DNA of 64,000 bases, taken from NCBI GenBank assembly GCA_944322825.1, contig CALUQD010000005.1:1-64000 (forward strand), given 5' to 3'. This stretch comes from Candidatus Avelusimicrobium pullicaecorum. GTDB taxonomy: Bacteria > Elusimicrobiota > Elusimicrobia > Elusimicrobiales > Elusimicrobiaceae. A program made the position numbers and the translations under genes. Shown here in pieces: positions 25,067 through 33,020 of this stretch. The notes below the pieces were generated by a model. It was not told the origin of the DNA and ran no database searches. It saw nothing but the letters and a program-made list of their open reading frames with translations. Every line of letters starts with the position of its first letter. The first letter of the stretch is position 1.

Positions 25067-25633
25067 CTACCAAATGCCCACGCCTTCAAGCAACAATTTA
25101 ACGCCAATCAGTATCAATACAACGCCGCCCAGCGCTTCCATCACTTTGCCAAATTTTCGTCCTAAATAGGCCCCAACATAAAACCCGCTCCAGCTGGTTG
25201 CAAATACGCATACCGTCAGTGTCAGCACGGTGGCCCAAAACGGCGCCGCCGTAAACGCCAGTCCCATCCCCACCAAAAGCGCATCCAAACTGGTCGCCAC
25301 CGCCAACGCGCACAGCGTTTTAAAAGAATGCAGTACACACGCCTGCTCCTCGGCTTTTTCCTCGCGGGATTCTTTCACCATCCGCGCGCCGATAAACAGC
25401 AAAATGGCAAACGCTATCCAATGGTCCACCGCGCCAATATACTTGCCCACCCCGGCCCCGCACAGCCATCCGCCGGAAAACATTACAAAATGTGCCGCGG
25501 CAAACAGCGCACTGACCTTAAAAATATACGCTTTGGCAATCGCTTCACGGTGCGAACAGCCCGAAGCGATGGTAACTGCCCAGTTGTCCATCGACAACCC
25601 CAGCGCCACCAATAGAGAAGACAGTATATTCAT
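25067..25633 (-). CDS. mntP: Manganese efflux pump MntP
   Basis: 188 residues from the Met at 25633 (MNILSSLLVALGLSMDNWAVTIASG), the normal length of the family; the frame extending to 25771 would run into the divergent serine dehydratase gene. It has six helices with paired acidic motifs (GLSMDNWAV and ATSLDALLVGMG) that bind Mn2+. It has a divergent promoter region of about 50 bp shared with the gene at 25683. No manganese riboswitch can fit in that space. Confidence 0.85.
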   Translation of the reverse strand: MNILSSLLVALGLSMDNWAVTIASGCSHREAIAKAYIFKVSALFAAAHFVMFSGGWLCGAGVGKYIGAVDHWIAFAILLFIGARMVKESREEKAEEQACVLHSFKTLCALAVATSLDALLVGMGLAFTAAPFWATVLTLTVCVFATSWSGFYVGAYLGRKFGKVMEALGGVVLILIGVKLLLEGVGIW

Positions 25634-25682
25634 ACCAAATATGATAACATTTTTTATATAGCACCCGTTGCAAGGAAACACT

Positions 25683-26912
25683 ATGGAATCATTACGCGAG
25701 TTGTACAAAATAGGAATGGGCCCCTCCAGCAGCCACACCATGGGCCCACGCAAAGCGGCCGATGCTTTCAACCGCGCTTACCCCGCCGCGACCAGTTTTA
25801 AAGCCGTCTTATACGGTTCCTTGGCCGCAACCGGCAAAGGACACTTAACCGATTTTACCATTAAAGAAGCCTTCTACCCCAAACCGGTGGAAATTGTATG
25901 GGAATATAATACGTTCCTGCCCCAACACCCCAACGCCCTGCGCTTGCAAGCCCTGGATAAAGCCGGCCATATTGTGGGTGACAAAGTGTTTTACAGCATT
26001 GGCGGCGGAGCTATCCGCGACGATGAAACCATCGGCCAGCAAATCAACAACATCTATCCTCACCATTCGATGGCGGAAATTTTGGAATATACCTCCCAAA
26101 AACGCATGCTTTTATGGGAATATGTGGAAGAATGCGAAGGCACTGATATTTGGAGCTACCTGGAAACCGTTTGGAAAACCATGCAGGCCACGATGAACCG
26201 CGGCCTGGAAAAGCGCGGCGTGCTGCCGGGTTCGCTCAATTTGGAACGCAAGGCCCGCCGCTATCTATACAAGGCCGAGAATTCCCCCCAATACCTGCGG
26301 CGTATGAACAACCTGTTTGCCTATGCACTGGCCTGCGCGGAAGAAAACGCCTCCGGCGGCGTGGTTGTTACAGCCCCTACGTGCGGTTCGTGCGGCGTGG
26401 TGCCCGCCGTGTGCCGGCTGGTACAAGAAATCTGCGAATTTGAAGACAATACCATTATCCGCGCACTGGCTACCGCCAGCTTATTTGGCAATATGGCCAA
26501 AGCCAACGCGTCCATTTCCGGGGCCGAAGTCGGCTGCCAGGGAGAAGTGGGCGTAGCGTGCGCAATGGCCGCCGCGGCCACCTGTCAACTTGAAGGCGCC
26601 GACAACCGCCGTATTGCTTACGCGGCCGAAATGGGGCTGGAACACCACCTGGGCCTCACGTGCGACCCGGTGGACGGCCTCGTGCAAATCCCGTGTATAG
26701 AGCGCAACGCGCTGGCCGCTTCGCGCGCGCTGGACTGTGCTACCTATGCCTTAATGTCGGACGGGGACAACCGCGTTTCTTACGACGACGTCCTGGCCAC
26801 TATGATGCAAACCGGCCTGGATATGAACAAAGACTACCGCGAAACCGCCCGCGGCGGTTTGGCGCGGTTTTTTAAAGAAAAAGTACTACGTATTAAGGGG
26901 GAAAGCAAATGA
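25683..26912 (+). CDS. sdaA: L-serine ammonia-lyase (iron-sulphur type)
   Basis: 409 residues from the ATG at 25683, which has AAGGA seven bases upstream. It has the SSSHTMGP motif at the N-terminal (beta) domain and Cys-containing CGSCGVVPA, GCQGEVGVACAMAAAA and GLEHHLGLTCDPVDGLVQIPC in the alpha domain, where Cys residues hold the oxygen-sensitive 4Fe-4S cluster. It converts L-serine to pyruvate and ammonia. Both domains are in one chain. It is coupled to the nitroreductase gene by an ATGA overlap. Confidence 0.93.
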   Translation: MESLRELYKIGMGPSSSHTMGPRKAADAFNRAYPAATSFKAVLYGSLAATGKGHLTDFTIKEAFYPKPVEIVWEYNTFLPQHPNALRLQALDKAGHIVGDKVFYSIGGGAIRDDETIGQQINNIYPHHSMAEILEYTSQKRMLLWEYVEECEGTDIWSYLETVWKTMQATMNRGLEKRGVLPGSLNLERKARRYLYKAENSPQYLRRMNNLFAYALACAEENASGGVVVTAPTCGSCGVVPAVCRLVQEICEFEDNTIIRALATASLFGNMAKANASISGAEVGCQGEVGVACAMAAAATCQLEGADNRRIAYAAEMGLEHHLGLTCDPVDGLVQIPCIERNALAASRALDCATYALMSDGDNRVSYDDVLATMMQTGLDMNKDYRETARGGLARFFKEKVLRIKGESK

Positions 26913-27418
26913 AAGTAATGGAAGCTATCTTAAAAAGAAGAAGTATCCGGCAATTTACCAACCAGCCCATCGCCAAAGATGATTTGACCACGCTTCTGCG
27001 GGCCGCTATGATGGCCCCCACGGCACGCAATTGCCAGGAATGGGAATTTGTGGTCGTACGTGATAAAAATACATTTAAAGAAATGATGCACGTCCACCCC
27101 TATGCCAAAATGCTGGAGCAGGCCGCCTGCGCCATCATTGTCTTCGGCAATACCCAACGCGAACACGCCCCCGGCTATTGGATGGCCGACTGCGGTGCCG
27201 CTACGCAGAATATCCTGTTGGCGGCTACCTCGCTGGGCATCGGCAGCGTGTGGCTGGGCGTATATCCAAACGAAGAACGGATGAACGGCCTGGCCCAAAT
27301 CCTCGGTCTGCCGGATTACGTAAAACCGCTTAACATTATTGCGCTGGGTTACCCCGCGGAGAAAAAAGAAGACCTGGACCGCTTTGACCCTGCCAAAATA
27401 CACGTAGAAAAATGGTAA
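26909..27418 (+). CDS. Nitroreductase-family FMN oxidoreductase
   Basis: The 169-residue protein has the typical N-terminal LKRRSIRQFTNQPI and APTARNCQEWEFVVV motifs for FMN binding, and a C-terminal GVYPNEERMNGLAQILGLPDYVKPLNIIALGYPAEKK. It is probably an NAD(P)H-dependent flavin reductase, substrate unknown. It follows sdaA with a 4-base overlap and ends at a terminator. Confidence 0.9.
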   Translation: MKVMEAILKRRSIRQFTNQPIAKDDLTTLLRAAMMAPTARNCQEWEFVVVRDKNTFKEMMHVHPYAKMLEQAACAIIVFGNTQREHAPGYWMADCGAATQNILLAATSLGIGSVWLGVYPNEERMNGLAQILGLPDYVKPLNIIALGYPAEKKEDLDRFDPAKIHVEKW

Positions 27419-27422
27419 TATC

Positions 27423-27452
27423 AAAAGGAGCCGCCCCGGCGGCTCCTTTTTT
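27423..27452 (+). terminator. Intrinsic terminator
   Basis: GGAGCCGCC pairs with GGCGGCTCC with a T6 tail, immediately after the nitroreductase. Confidence 0.85.
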
Positions 27453-27469
27453 ACAAGAGAGGCGCCCCT

Positions 27470-29701
27470 GTGAAAAAAACTTTTTCTTTCTGGCAATTTT
27501 CCGTTTTATTATTAATCTGCACCGCCGTTCTGTCCACCGGCATTTTTCTGTATGTAAACCGCCTGAGCACCCTGCTGCACAACGATATGAAAACGTATCT
27601 ATCCGAAGTAGCCAAGCAAAGGGTAAACACCATTGAAGCCAAAGTGCAGGACGATTTAAATCTGCTGCAAAGCATCGCCACCGCCGTCGGCACATTGCCC
27701 GATCCCACCGAAAAAGCCATCATCCAACTGATGAAAGCCGAAACCCAAACAAACAATTTTAAGCGGATGGGCTTTGTCTACCCGGATGGAATGGCCGTGC
27801 TAAGCGACAACCTGCTGCTGGATATTTCCCAGGAGGACCACTTCAAAAAAGCCATCGCCGGCGAGGCCAACATCTCTAACCTGATTATTGATGCGGCCGA
27901 CGGAAAACGCGTTATAGTGGAAGCCGTTCCTGTACGCCACAACGAAGAGATTATCGGCGTGCTGTTTGCCACCCGCGCTACCAAAGAATATGCCGAAGCC
28001 TTGGACATCCCCAGCTTCGGGGGAGAAGGCTATTCCGTAGTAGTACAAACCAACGGGGACAAAATCATCGGCGCGCGCCACAAAAATGCCGTCAGCGGAT
28101 TTTATAACATTTTCAACTCCCCCGATGATCCGCAGCACGAATTGGCCAAAAACATCCAAGAGGATTTTCAACAGCGCAAAAGCGGAACCATCCACTACAA
28201 TTCCGCCGAAAAAGGGGAACTGCACATCAGCTATGAGCCGGTAAAAGTGAACGATTGGTACTTGCTCTCCGTGGTACCAACAGCCCGCTTGTCCGCCCAG
28301 CTAAACGCATTCGTTACGCTGCTGTTAATCCTGTGTCTGGCAATAGCACTGGCCGGCCTGCTGATATGGGGATATGTTTTCCTGCAACAAAAACGTAACC
28401 AGGAAAAAATTTTTTCTTACGCTTACACGGATCCTATCACCGGATTTCCCAATTCCGAAGCCACCCGCCCCGAAATAGAAAAATTGCTCCAAGAAAACCC
28501 GGACAAGCATTTCGCCATCGTGGCGATGGACGTCAGTAAGTTTAAAATTTTTAACGAGCAATACGGCTACGACACGGGCAATATCCTATTAAAGCACATT
28601 GCTCAGACGATCCAGTCCAATTTAAAATCCGGCGAACGGTGCACCCGTATTTACGGGGATTACTTCGCACTGCTTTTGCAGTACTCCACCGAAGGCGCCC
28701 TCAAAAACCGCTTAGAATTGTTGGGAGAACAAATTACCAACTTCCAAACGGAAAACCGCCAAGCCTATCCTTTGCTCATCTCTTTCGGCGTCTACCCGGT
28801 GGAAGACCGCACCATGCCGCTGCGCGTGATGTACAATCGGGCGGCCGTGGCCAAAAGCCGCGTGAAAGGCCGCTACGACGAAATCGTCGCCTTCTACCGC
28901 CCTGACTGGCAGCAAACCCTGGAAGAAGAAGATTTTATGGAACGCCATATGCAGCAAGCGCTCAAAAAAGGGCAAATGCACTTTTTGCTGGAACCCATCG
29001 TTGACCTGAAAGACGGTAAAATCGGCGCCGCAATGGCCCGAGCCGAGTGGTATATCCCGCAACGCCAAGCACCTTTAACGATGAAACAATTCCTGCCGGT
29101 ATTTCGCAAAAATGGATTTATCTATCAGTTTGACCGCTTTTTGTTTGAAGAAGCCTGCAAAACGTTGGCGAAATGGAAAAAAGAAAATACGCCGTTAATC
29201 CACATCGTGGTTAATATCTCCAATGAATTATTATACGACGGAAACTTTGTCCAACAGCTCGCCCAAAAAGCGGCCTCTTACGGCATAGAAAACAAGTGGT
29301 TGGTCGTGGAACTAACGGAAACGGCCCGAACCGATTTCCTGCCCCAATTACAGCGCGCAGGAAAAGAACTGCGCAAGGCTGGATTCGGCCTCACCGTACG
29401 CTATGAGGGAAAAGGCGTAACGCTTTCCAACATTTTCCAACACCTGCCGGTGGAAGGCATTAAAGTAGCCCCCGGCATTTGGACACCAAATGCCGATGAA
29501 AAACAACAGGTCATTGCAAAAGCTATGACGAATATCTGCCAACAGCTGAAAATTTTTCTGGCGGCAGACGGCGTACAAACCGCCCAGGAACAGACACACA
29601 TCAAACAATTGGGCTTTCAATATGCGCTGGGCGCAGCGGAAGCACCCGTCCAAACGCCGGACGAATTAGCCCAACAACTGCAAGAAAAGAAATCTTCCTA
29701 A
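27470..29701 (+). CDS. Cache-GGDEF-EAL protein, both catalytic motifs degenerate
   Basis: 743 residues: membrane helix (about 8-29), extracytoplasmic Cache-type sensor domain (about 35-280), second helix (about 283-308), GGDEF domain and EAL domain. The GGDEF signature reads RIYGDYF. EAL reads AMARAEW, the DDFG motif reads VRYEGKG and the AEGVET motif reads ADGVQT. So neither c-di-GMP synthesis nor hydrolysis is expected; the protein is likely a sensor or c-di-GMP/partner-binding regulator. Its domain plan and length match the paralogue at 49153-51381, which keeps an intact EAL site. Start has an upstream GAGAGG. Confidence 0.85.
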   Translation: MKKTFSFWQFSVLLLICTAVLSTGIFLYVNRLSTLLHNDMKTYLSEVAKQRVNTIEAKVQDDLNLLQSIATAVGTLPDPTEKAIIQLMKAETQTNNFKRMGFVYPDGMAVLSDNLLLDISQEDHFKKAIAGEANISNLIIDAADGKRVIVEAVPVRHNEEIIGVLFATRATKEYAEALDIPSFGGEGYSVVVQTNGDKIIGARHKNAVSGFYNIFNSPDDPQHELAKNIQEDFQQRKSGTIHYNSAEKGELHISYEPVKVNDWYLLSVVPTARLSAQLNAFVTLLLILCLAIALAGLLIWGYVFLQQKRNQEKIFSYAYTDPITGFPNSEATRPEIEKLLQENPDKHFAIVAMDVSKFKIFNEQYGYDTGNILLKHIAQTIQSNLKSGERCTRIYGDYFALLLQYSTEGALKNRLELLGEQITNFQTENRQAYPLLISFGVYPVEDRTMPLRVMYNRAAVAKSRVKGRYDEIVAFYRPDWQQTLEEEDFMERHMQQALKKGQMHFLLEPIVDLKDGKIGAAMARAEWYIPQRQAPLTMKQFLPVFRKNGFIYQFDRFLFEEACKTLAKWKKENTPLIHIVVNISNELLYDGNFVQQLAQKAASYGIENKWLVVELTETARTDFLPQLQRAGKELRKAGFGLTVRYEGKGVTLSNIFQHLPVEGIKVAPGIWTPNADEKQQVIAKAMTNICQQLKIFLAADGVQTAQEQTHIKQLGFQYALGAAEAPVQTPDELAQQLQEKKSS

Positions 29702-29718
29702 AAAGATTTCGGCACTTG

Positions 29719-29745
29719 GGCTAAAATACAAAAGTATTTTAGCCA
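29719..29745. repeat. Perfect palindrome of unknown role
   Basis: GGCTAAAATAC pairs with GTATTTTAGCC around AAAA, 18 bp after the Cache-GGDEF-EAL stop. No T-run follows, so it is a weak terminator candidate at best. Confidence 0.5.
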
Positions 29746-29772
29746 AAACTCCGTCTATTGCCGACGGTATTT

Positions 29773-29801
29773 TTGCAGCAAAAGAAGGAAATTGGTATAA
29801 T
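29773..29801 (+). promoter_or_regulatory. Probable tRNA-His promoter
   Basis: TTGCAG (29773-29778), a 17-bp spacer and TATAAT (29796-29801) lie 16 bp before the tRNA. Confidence 0.55.
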
Positions 29802-29817
29802 AAGATATAGATTTATG

Positions 29818-29894
29818 GTGGATGTAGCTCAGCTGGTTAGAGCGCCGGTCTGTGGAACCGGAGGTCGCGGGTTCAAATCTCGTCATCCACCCCA
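29818..29894 (+). tRNA. trnH: tRNA-His (GTG)
   Basis: The cloverleaf is complete: acceptor GTGGATG (29818-29824) with CATCCAC (29884-29890), D arm GCTC/GAGC, anticodon stem CCGGT/ACCGG with loop CTGTGGA and anticodon GTG (29852-29854), T arm with GTTCAAATC. Discriminator C29891 can pair with an encoded G-1 at 29817, the identity mark of tRNA-His. CCA is encoded (29892-29894). Its 3' end overlaps the att site of the integrated element and the last codons of the serine recombinase. Confidence 0.97.
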
Positions 29895-31391
29895 TATTAA
29901 ATGCTTAGAACTTTTAGGGGATTTTCCCTTAATTTCTAAGCATTTTTTATTTCCTTCTGCAAAAATATTGAACGGTTCGCGGTATTTTGGGTAAATTTTG
30001 TGTCCGTCCAATACAAAATCGCTGGCTATATGACGCAAAAGCGGCTTTTTTTCTGAAAGCGGAGCCGCGCGATAGATAGTACCCATATTACATACCAACT
30101 TTAAAATATCCGTGCTTTTTTGCCGTACGACTTCCGGCTGTATCGTTTGGGCTTGTATTTGCTGTGTAAGCTCGGCAATAGCCGTTTTTAAGCGTTCTTC
30201 CGTGCGTTTTATAAACTCCGCCGGATAGCCCTTTTCCCAGCCCTCGTCATATAACCGCTCTAATTCCGTTTGCTTTTTGCTGAGTTCCGCTTTAAGCCCG
30301 CCCGTCGCCTTGTTTTGGGCCTTTTCCAAGTGTTTTAAGCGTATTTCTATGGCTTTTTGTAGCCACGCCACTACTCCCGGCTTTAAACTAATAGCATCTA
30401 TCAAGGCTGCAAACGCCTCATCCAGCTGATGTTCCCGGATGTATTTTTCGTGCGGATGTTGCCCTTTAGAAAAGGAACAGCGGTAATACATATATTTCTT
30501 TTTGGCGAAATCCCCCACAATAGAACAGCCGCAATCTTTGCAATGAAGCAGATTAGAAAAAGGATAATTGCGGGTGGTAACACGGGGACGCTCAAAAAGG
30601 GAGAGAGCCTTATTGGCCCTCTCGAATAAGTCTTTTGTGATGAGCGGTTCGTGAATGCCCGGATAGAGTTTCTTGCCCCAACGGAAAGTGCCATAATACA
30701 TCGGGTTATGAAGCACCCGATACAGGGTACTTTTACGTACTCTACCATTATGCAAACGCTCTCTTAACCCCTCCGCATACAGGATATCCTCTATCATTTG
30801 CAAAGAATATTCCCCGCTGGCCGCCATTTCAAACAAACGCTGTACAAAAGGGGCGCGTTCCGGGTCAACATCAATTTTGATTGTACGGTGGTTGTTTAGG
30901 TAGCCAATCGGCGCGCGGGCCGGATAAATACCCTGTTCGGCCTTTTCTGTCATACCCATTGTGGTTTTGCGGGAAATGTCATTGGATAGTTTTTTGGCAA
31001 CGGCAACCTGCACATCCATCATAAATTCCTCGTCAGAGCTGGACTCCCGACTGTACATCTTATTATCGCGGGAAAAATGAACCACTTTGTCATATTGCTT
31101 TACTAATTGGGCAATTTTAAGTTTATCCACATCATTGCGGGTCATACGGTCTAGCACATCAAAAATAATATGTCTAACCTCGTGATGCTTTTTCATAAAA
31201 GCCAGCATTTCAGAAAAATTGGTTCTTTCAATCTTTCCCCAAGCTGATTCCGCCCCTTTCCATATTTTGACCACCTCTAATCCTTTCTTGGCGGCATATT
31301 CTCGGGCCAGCTTTTCCTGTGCGTCCAGAGAATAGCCGTTTTCTTCCTGTCCTTTGCTGGATACTCTTAAATAGATAACTGTCTTGTCCAT
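29883..31391 (-). CDS. Large serine recombinase (integrase of the tRNA-His element)
   Basis: The 502-residue protein has an N-terminal resolvase domain (VIYLRVSSKGQEENGYSLDAQ, catalytic Ser in the RVSS motif, plus DRMTRN), a recombinase domain (GYLNNHRTIKID..., HNPMYYGTFRWGKKLYPG), a Cys-rich zinc ribbon (CKDCGCSIVGDF...YYRCS) and a coiled-coil stretch. Enzymes of this type catalyse attP x attB integration through Ser-DNA links. The final Gly-Gly and stop codon come from the tRNA-His 3' end, so the gene end differs between integrated and excised states. AAAGGAG precedes the start. Confidence 0.93.
   Translation of the reverse strand: MDKTVIYLRVSSKGQEENGYSLDAQEKLAREYAAKKGLEVVKIWKGAESAWGKIERTNFSEMLAFMKKHHEVRHIIFDVLDRMTRNDVDKLKIAQLVKQYDKVVHFSRDNKMYSRESSSDEEFMMDVQVAVAKKLSNDISRKTTMGMTEKAEQGIYPARAPIGYLNNHRTIKIDVDPERAPFVQRLFEMAASGEYSLQMIEDILYAEGLRERLHNGRVRKSTLYRVLHNPMYYGTFRWGKKLYPGIHEPLITKDLFERANKALSLFERPRVTTRNYPFSNLLHCKDCGCSIVGDFAKKKYMYYRCSFSKGQHPHEKYIREHQLDEAFAALIDAISLKPGVVAWLQKAIEIRLKHLEKAQNKATGGLKAELSKKQTELERLYDEGWEKGYPAEFIKRTEERLKTAIAELTQQIQAQTIQPEVVRQKSTDILKLVCNMGTIYRAAPLSEKKPLLRHIASDFVLDGHKIYPKYREPFNIFAEGNKKCLEIKGKSPKSSKHLIWGG
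29889..29898. other. attL: 10-bp core repeat at the tRNA-His end
   Basis: ACCCCATATT covers the last six bases of the tRNA (with CCA) plus TATT. It is identical to 37463-37472. Confidence 0.6.
29899..29948 (+). terminator. Replacement terminator for tRNA-His, inside the recombinase gene
   Basis: AAATGCTTAGAA (29899-29910) pairs with 29934-29945, with an inner GGG/CCC pairing, followed by a T6 run (29943-29948) on the plus strand. It lies 4 bp after the tRNA, antisense to the recombinase C-terminal codons. It is element-borne and would restore termination lost on integration. Confidence 0.6.
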
Positions 31392-31404
31392 ATTCTTTGC
31401 TCCT

Positions 31405-31608
31405 TTACTGTTTATTTGACGCGCCGGACAGCTGGTTTAAGCGAACTAATATATCCGCAAATTCCAGCCAAGATTGAATTATTTGCAACGCTTGCGCGGC
31501 GGTTATTTTGCGCCCGCAACTGTCCACGATCAACTTTTGTGTTTCTTTAATAAAGTCGGCCGGGACATCTTGCGCTGTAATAAAAAATCTTTTTCCTTGG
31601 TTTGTCAC
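31405..31608 (-). CDS. Small hypothetical protein upstream of the recombinase
   Basis: 67 residues from a GTG (MTNQGKRFFITAQDVPADFIKETQKLIVDSCGRKITAAQALQIIQ...). It has no recognised family and is short and helical at the C-terminal end. It ends 13 bp before the recombinase start and may be co-transcribed, as excisionase or regulatory genes often are. There is no DNA-binding motif I can name. Ribosome site is weak. Confidence 0.45.
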   Translation of the reverse strand: MTNQGKRFFITAQDVPADFIKETQKLIVDSCGRKITAAQALQIIQSWLEFADILVRLNQLSGASNKQ

Positions 31609-31666
31609 GAAAGCATCTTATCTTTCTTTGTGACAAACTCTGAAGGGGCAGTTATAACCGATATTT

Positions 31667-32080
31667 TTATCGAACTCTTTTATTTCGCTTTTTAGACATC
31701 GACGAATTCCACGGTTTTCCAAAGAAAAATTTTTCCACTTCTTGCAACGCTTTTTTTGCCTGTATCCGAATCACATCCTCGCTACCCTGTACTTCCTCGG
31801 CAATTTTGATATAAGATTTCTTTTGTATATGCTCAACCACTCCCTGATAAGCGTTCAAGCTAACTGTAGGGAAATCATATACCGGAAGCATTGCAAAATC
31901 ATATTGGTGTTCCTTATATAACCGTTTTATCTCCGCTACTAGCTTTGTCATAGATATTTGAGTTTGAATTCCAATAAACACGCCTTGATAAACTGGTTGG
32001 AATTCTCCTTTACTGCGCAAAACGCTATCAAATATCAAATCATTTGCCCGGACAGGCTCTAAAACTCCATACAACACCAA
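31667..32080 (-). CDS. Hypothetical element cargo protein
   Basis: 137 residues, opening MVLYGVLEPVRANDLIFDSV and ending in a basic tail (SMSKKRNKRVR). Start is uncertain: the ORF opens at TTG (32080), but the GTG at 32077 after AGGG is an alternative; no ATG is in frame near the beginning. No family is recognised. It begins 6 bases after the stop of the preceding gene, so co-transcription is likely. Confidence 0.45.
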   Translation of the reverse strand: MVLYGVLEPVRANDLIFDSVLRSKGEFQPVYQGVFIGIQTQISMTKLVAEIKRLYKEHQYDFAMLPVYDFPTVSLNAYQGVVEHIQKKSYIKIAEEVQGSEDVIRIQAKKALQEVEKFFFGKPWNSSMSKKRNKRVR

Positions 32081-32085
32081 AAGCC

Positions 32086-32490
32086 CTAGATTTGTATATC
32101 CTGTATGGGTAAAAGCCCGAAAAAAGAACGGAAGATTGACGGCTTTTTCAAATAAAATTTTCTCATTAGTGGCGGAAAATTTTTATTCCAATCCCCACCG
32201 CGAGGATTTTCTTTAAGATGCTGTTTCGCGCTCAAGAGATATGCTTTTTCGCCATACCCCCCTTCTGGAATATTCAATTCTTTTCTTAAGGACAAAATAA
32301 AATCCTCTACTTTAGGGATATATTGCAAAATAGACAATGCCCTAAATTCAGCGGGTTTAAAAGTTAAATAAATGCGTGGGCTATTTGTATATTTTTTTAA
32401 TGACTCGTGCGCTGAAATGCTACAAATAGGATGCCAGCATTCTTTAGAATAACCCGGAGCTTCTTTAACTATAAATTTTATAGGAAGCAT
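32086..32490 (-). CDS. Hypothetical element cargo protein
   Basis: 134 residues from the ATG at 32490, chosen because AAGGGGGG lies upstream; an open frame continues to 32565 but carries no start signal. The sequence MLPIKFIVKEAPGYSKECWHPICSISAHESL has no signal peptide, and the C-terminus is basic and hydrophobic (MRKFYLKKPSIFRSFFGLLP). Family not recognised. Confidence 0.5.
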   Translation of the reverse strand: MLPIKFIVKEAPGYSKECWHPICSISAHESLKKYTNSPRIYLTFKPAEFRALSILQYIPKVEDFILSLRKELNIPEGGYGEKAYLLSAKQHLKENPRGGDWNKNFPPLMRKFYLKKPSIFRSFFGLLPIQDIQI

Positions 32491-32564
32491 AAGATTCCCC
32501 CCTTTGTTAGTTATATCCCTCATTCTAACAAAGTAAAAGGCCGACTTTGAGGTCGGCCTTTGCA

Positions 32565-33020
32565 TTACAAAAAGAACAGTAGAGAGGATAAGAAATCGCT
32601 CAGTTTTTTTAAGAAACTCTTTGACTCTTTGGGAGTTTCTGAGGTTTCTTTTGGCTGATTATCCTCTACTCCGGGAATAGGTGCGCCTTGCTGATAGGTG
32701 GTATCCATATAATTCCTAAAGGTCTGTTCTTTGGTAGTAGCGGAAGAAGATTTAAATTCTTCTTCAGAAACCGAAACAGGTTTTATATCCGGGTTTCCCT
32801 GTTCCAAACGCTTGTCTAAATCCGCTATAAGTTCAGCCGCCGTATAACATTGCTCTGCGCCTCCCCGGTTAATGCAATAATAGGTCGTTTTGCCAAAGGT
32901 ACGGGATGTTACTTCCGGCCCGGAAATAGTCCAAGTACCATCACTGTTTTTAACCGCATCAAAGCCATACGCAACCTCGCTTAATAAACATACACATAAA
33001 ACGATAAGCGTCTTTTTCAT
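32565..33020 (-). CDS. Small exported protein of the element
   Basis: 151 residues with a signal peptide (MKKTLIVLCVCLLSEVAYG). A domain with a Cys pair (YYCINRGGAEQCYTAAELI) and an acidic/Ser-rich linker follow, then a hydrophobic C-terminal end (FLKKLSDFLSSLLFFL). It overlaps the HsdR-N-like gene by four bases (ATGA type), so the two are co-translated. Function unknown; an exported partner for a nuclease gene is unusual. Confidence 0.55.
   Translation of the reverse strand: MKKTLIVLCVCLLSEVAYGFDAVKNSDGTWTISGPEVTSRTFGKTTYYCINRGGAEQCYTAAELIADLDKRLEQGNPDIKPVSVSEEEFKSSSATTKEQTFRNYMDTTYQQGAPIPGVEDNQPKETSETPKESKSFLKKLSDFLSSLLFFL

Noticed and set aside
24482-25670. Manganese riboswitch upstream of mntP
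   Set aside because: Only about 50 bp separate the mntP start from the divergent sdaA start, too short for a yybP-ykoY element.
29719-29745. Terminator for the Cache-GGDEF-EAL gene
   Set aside because: The palindrome is perfect, but no T-run follows on either strand.
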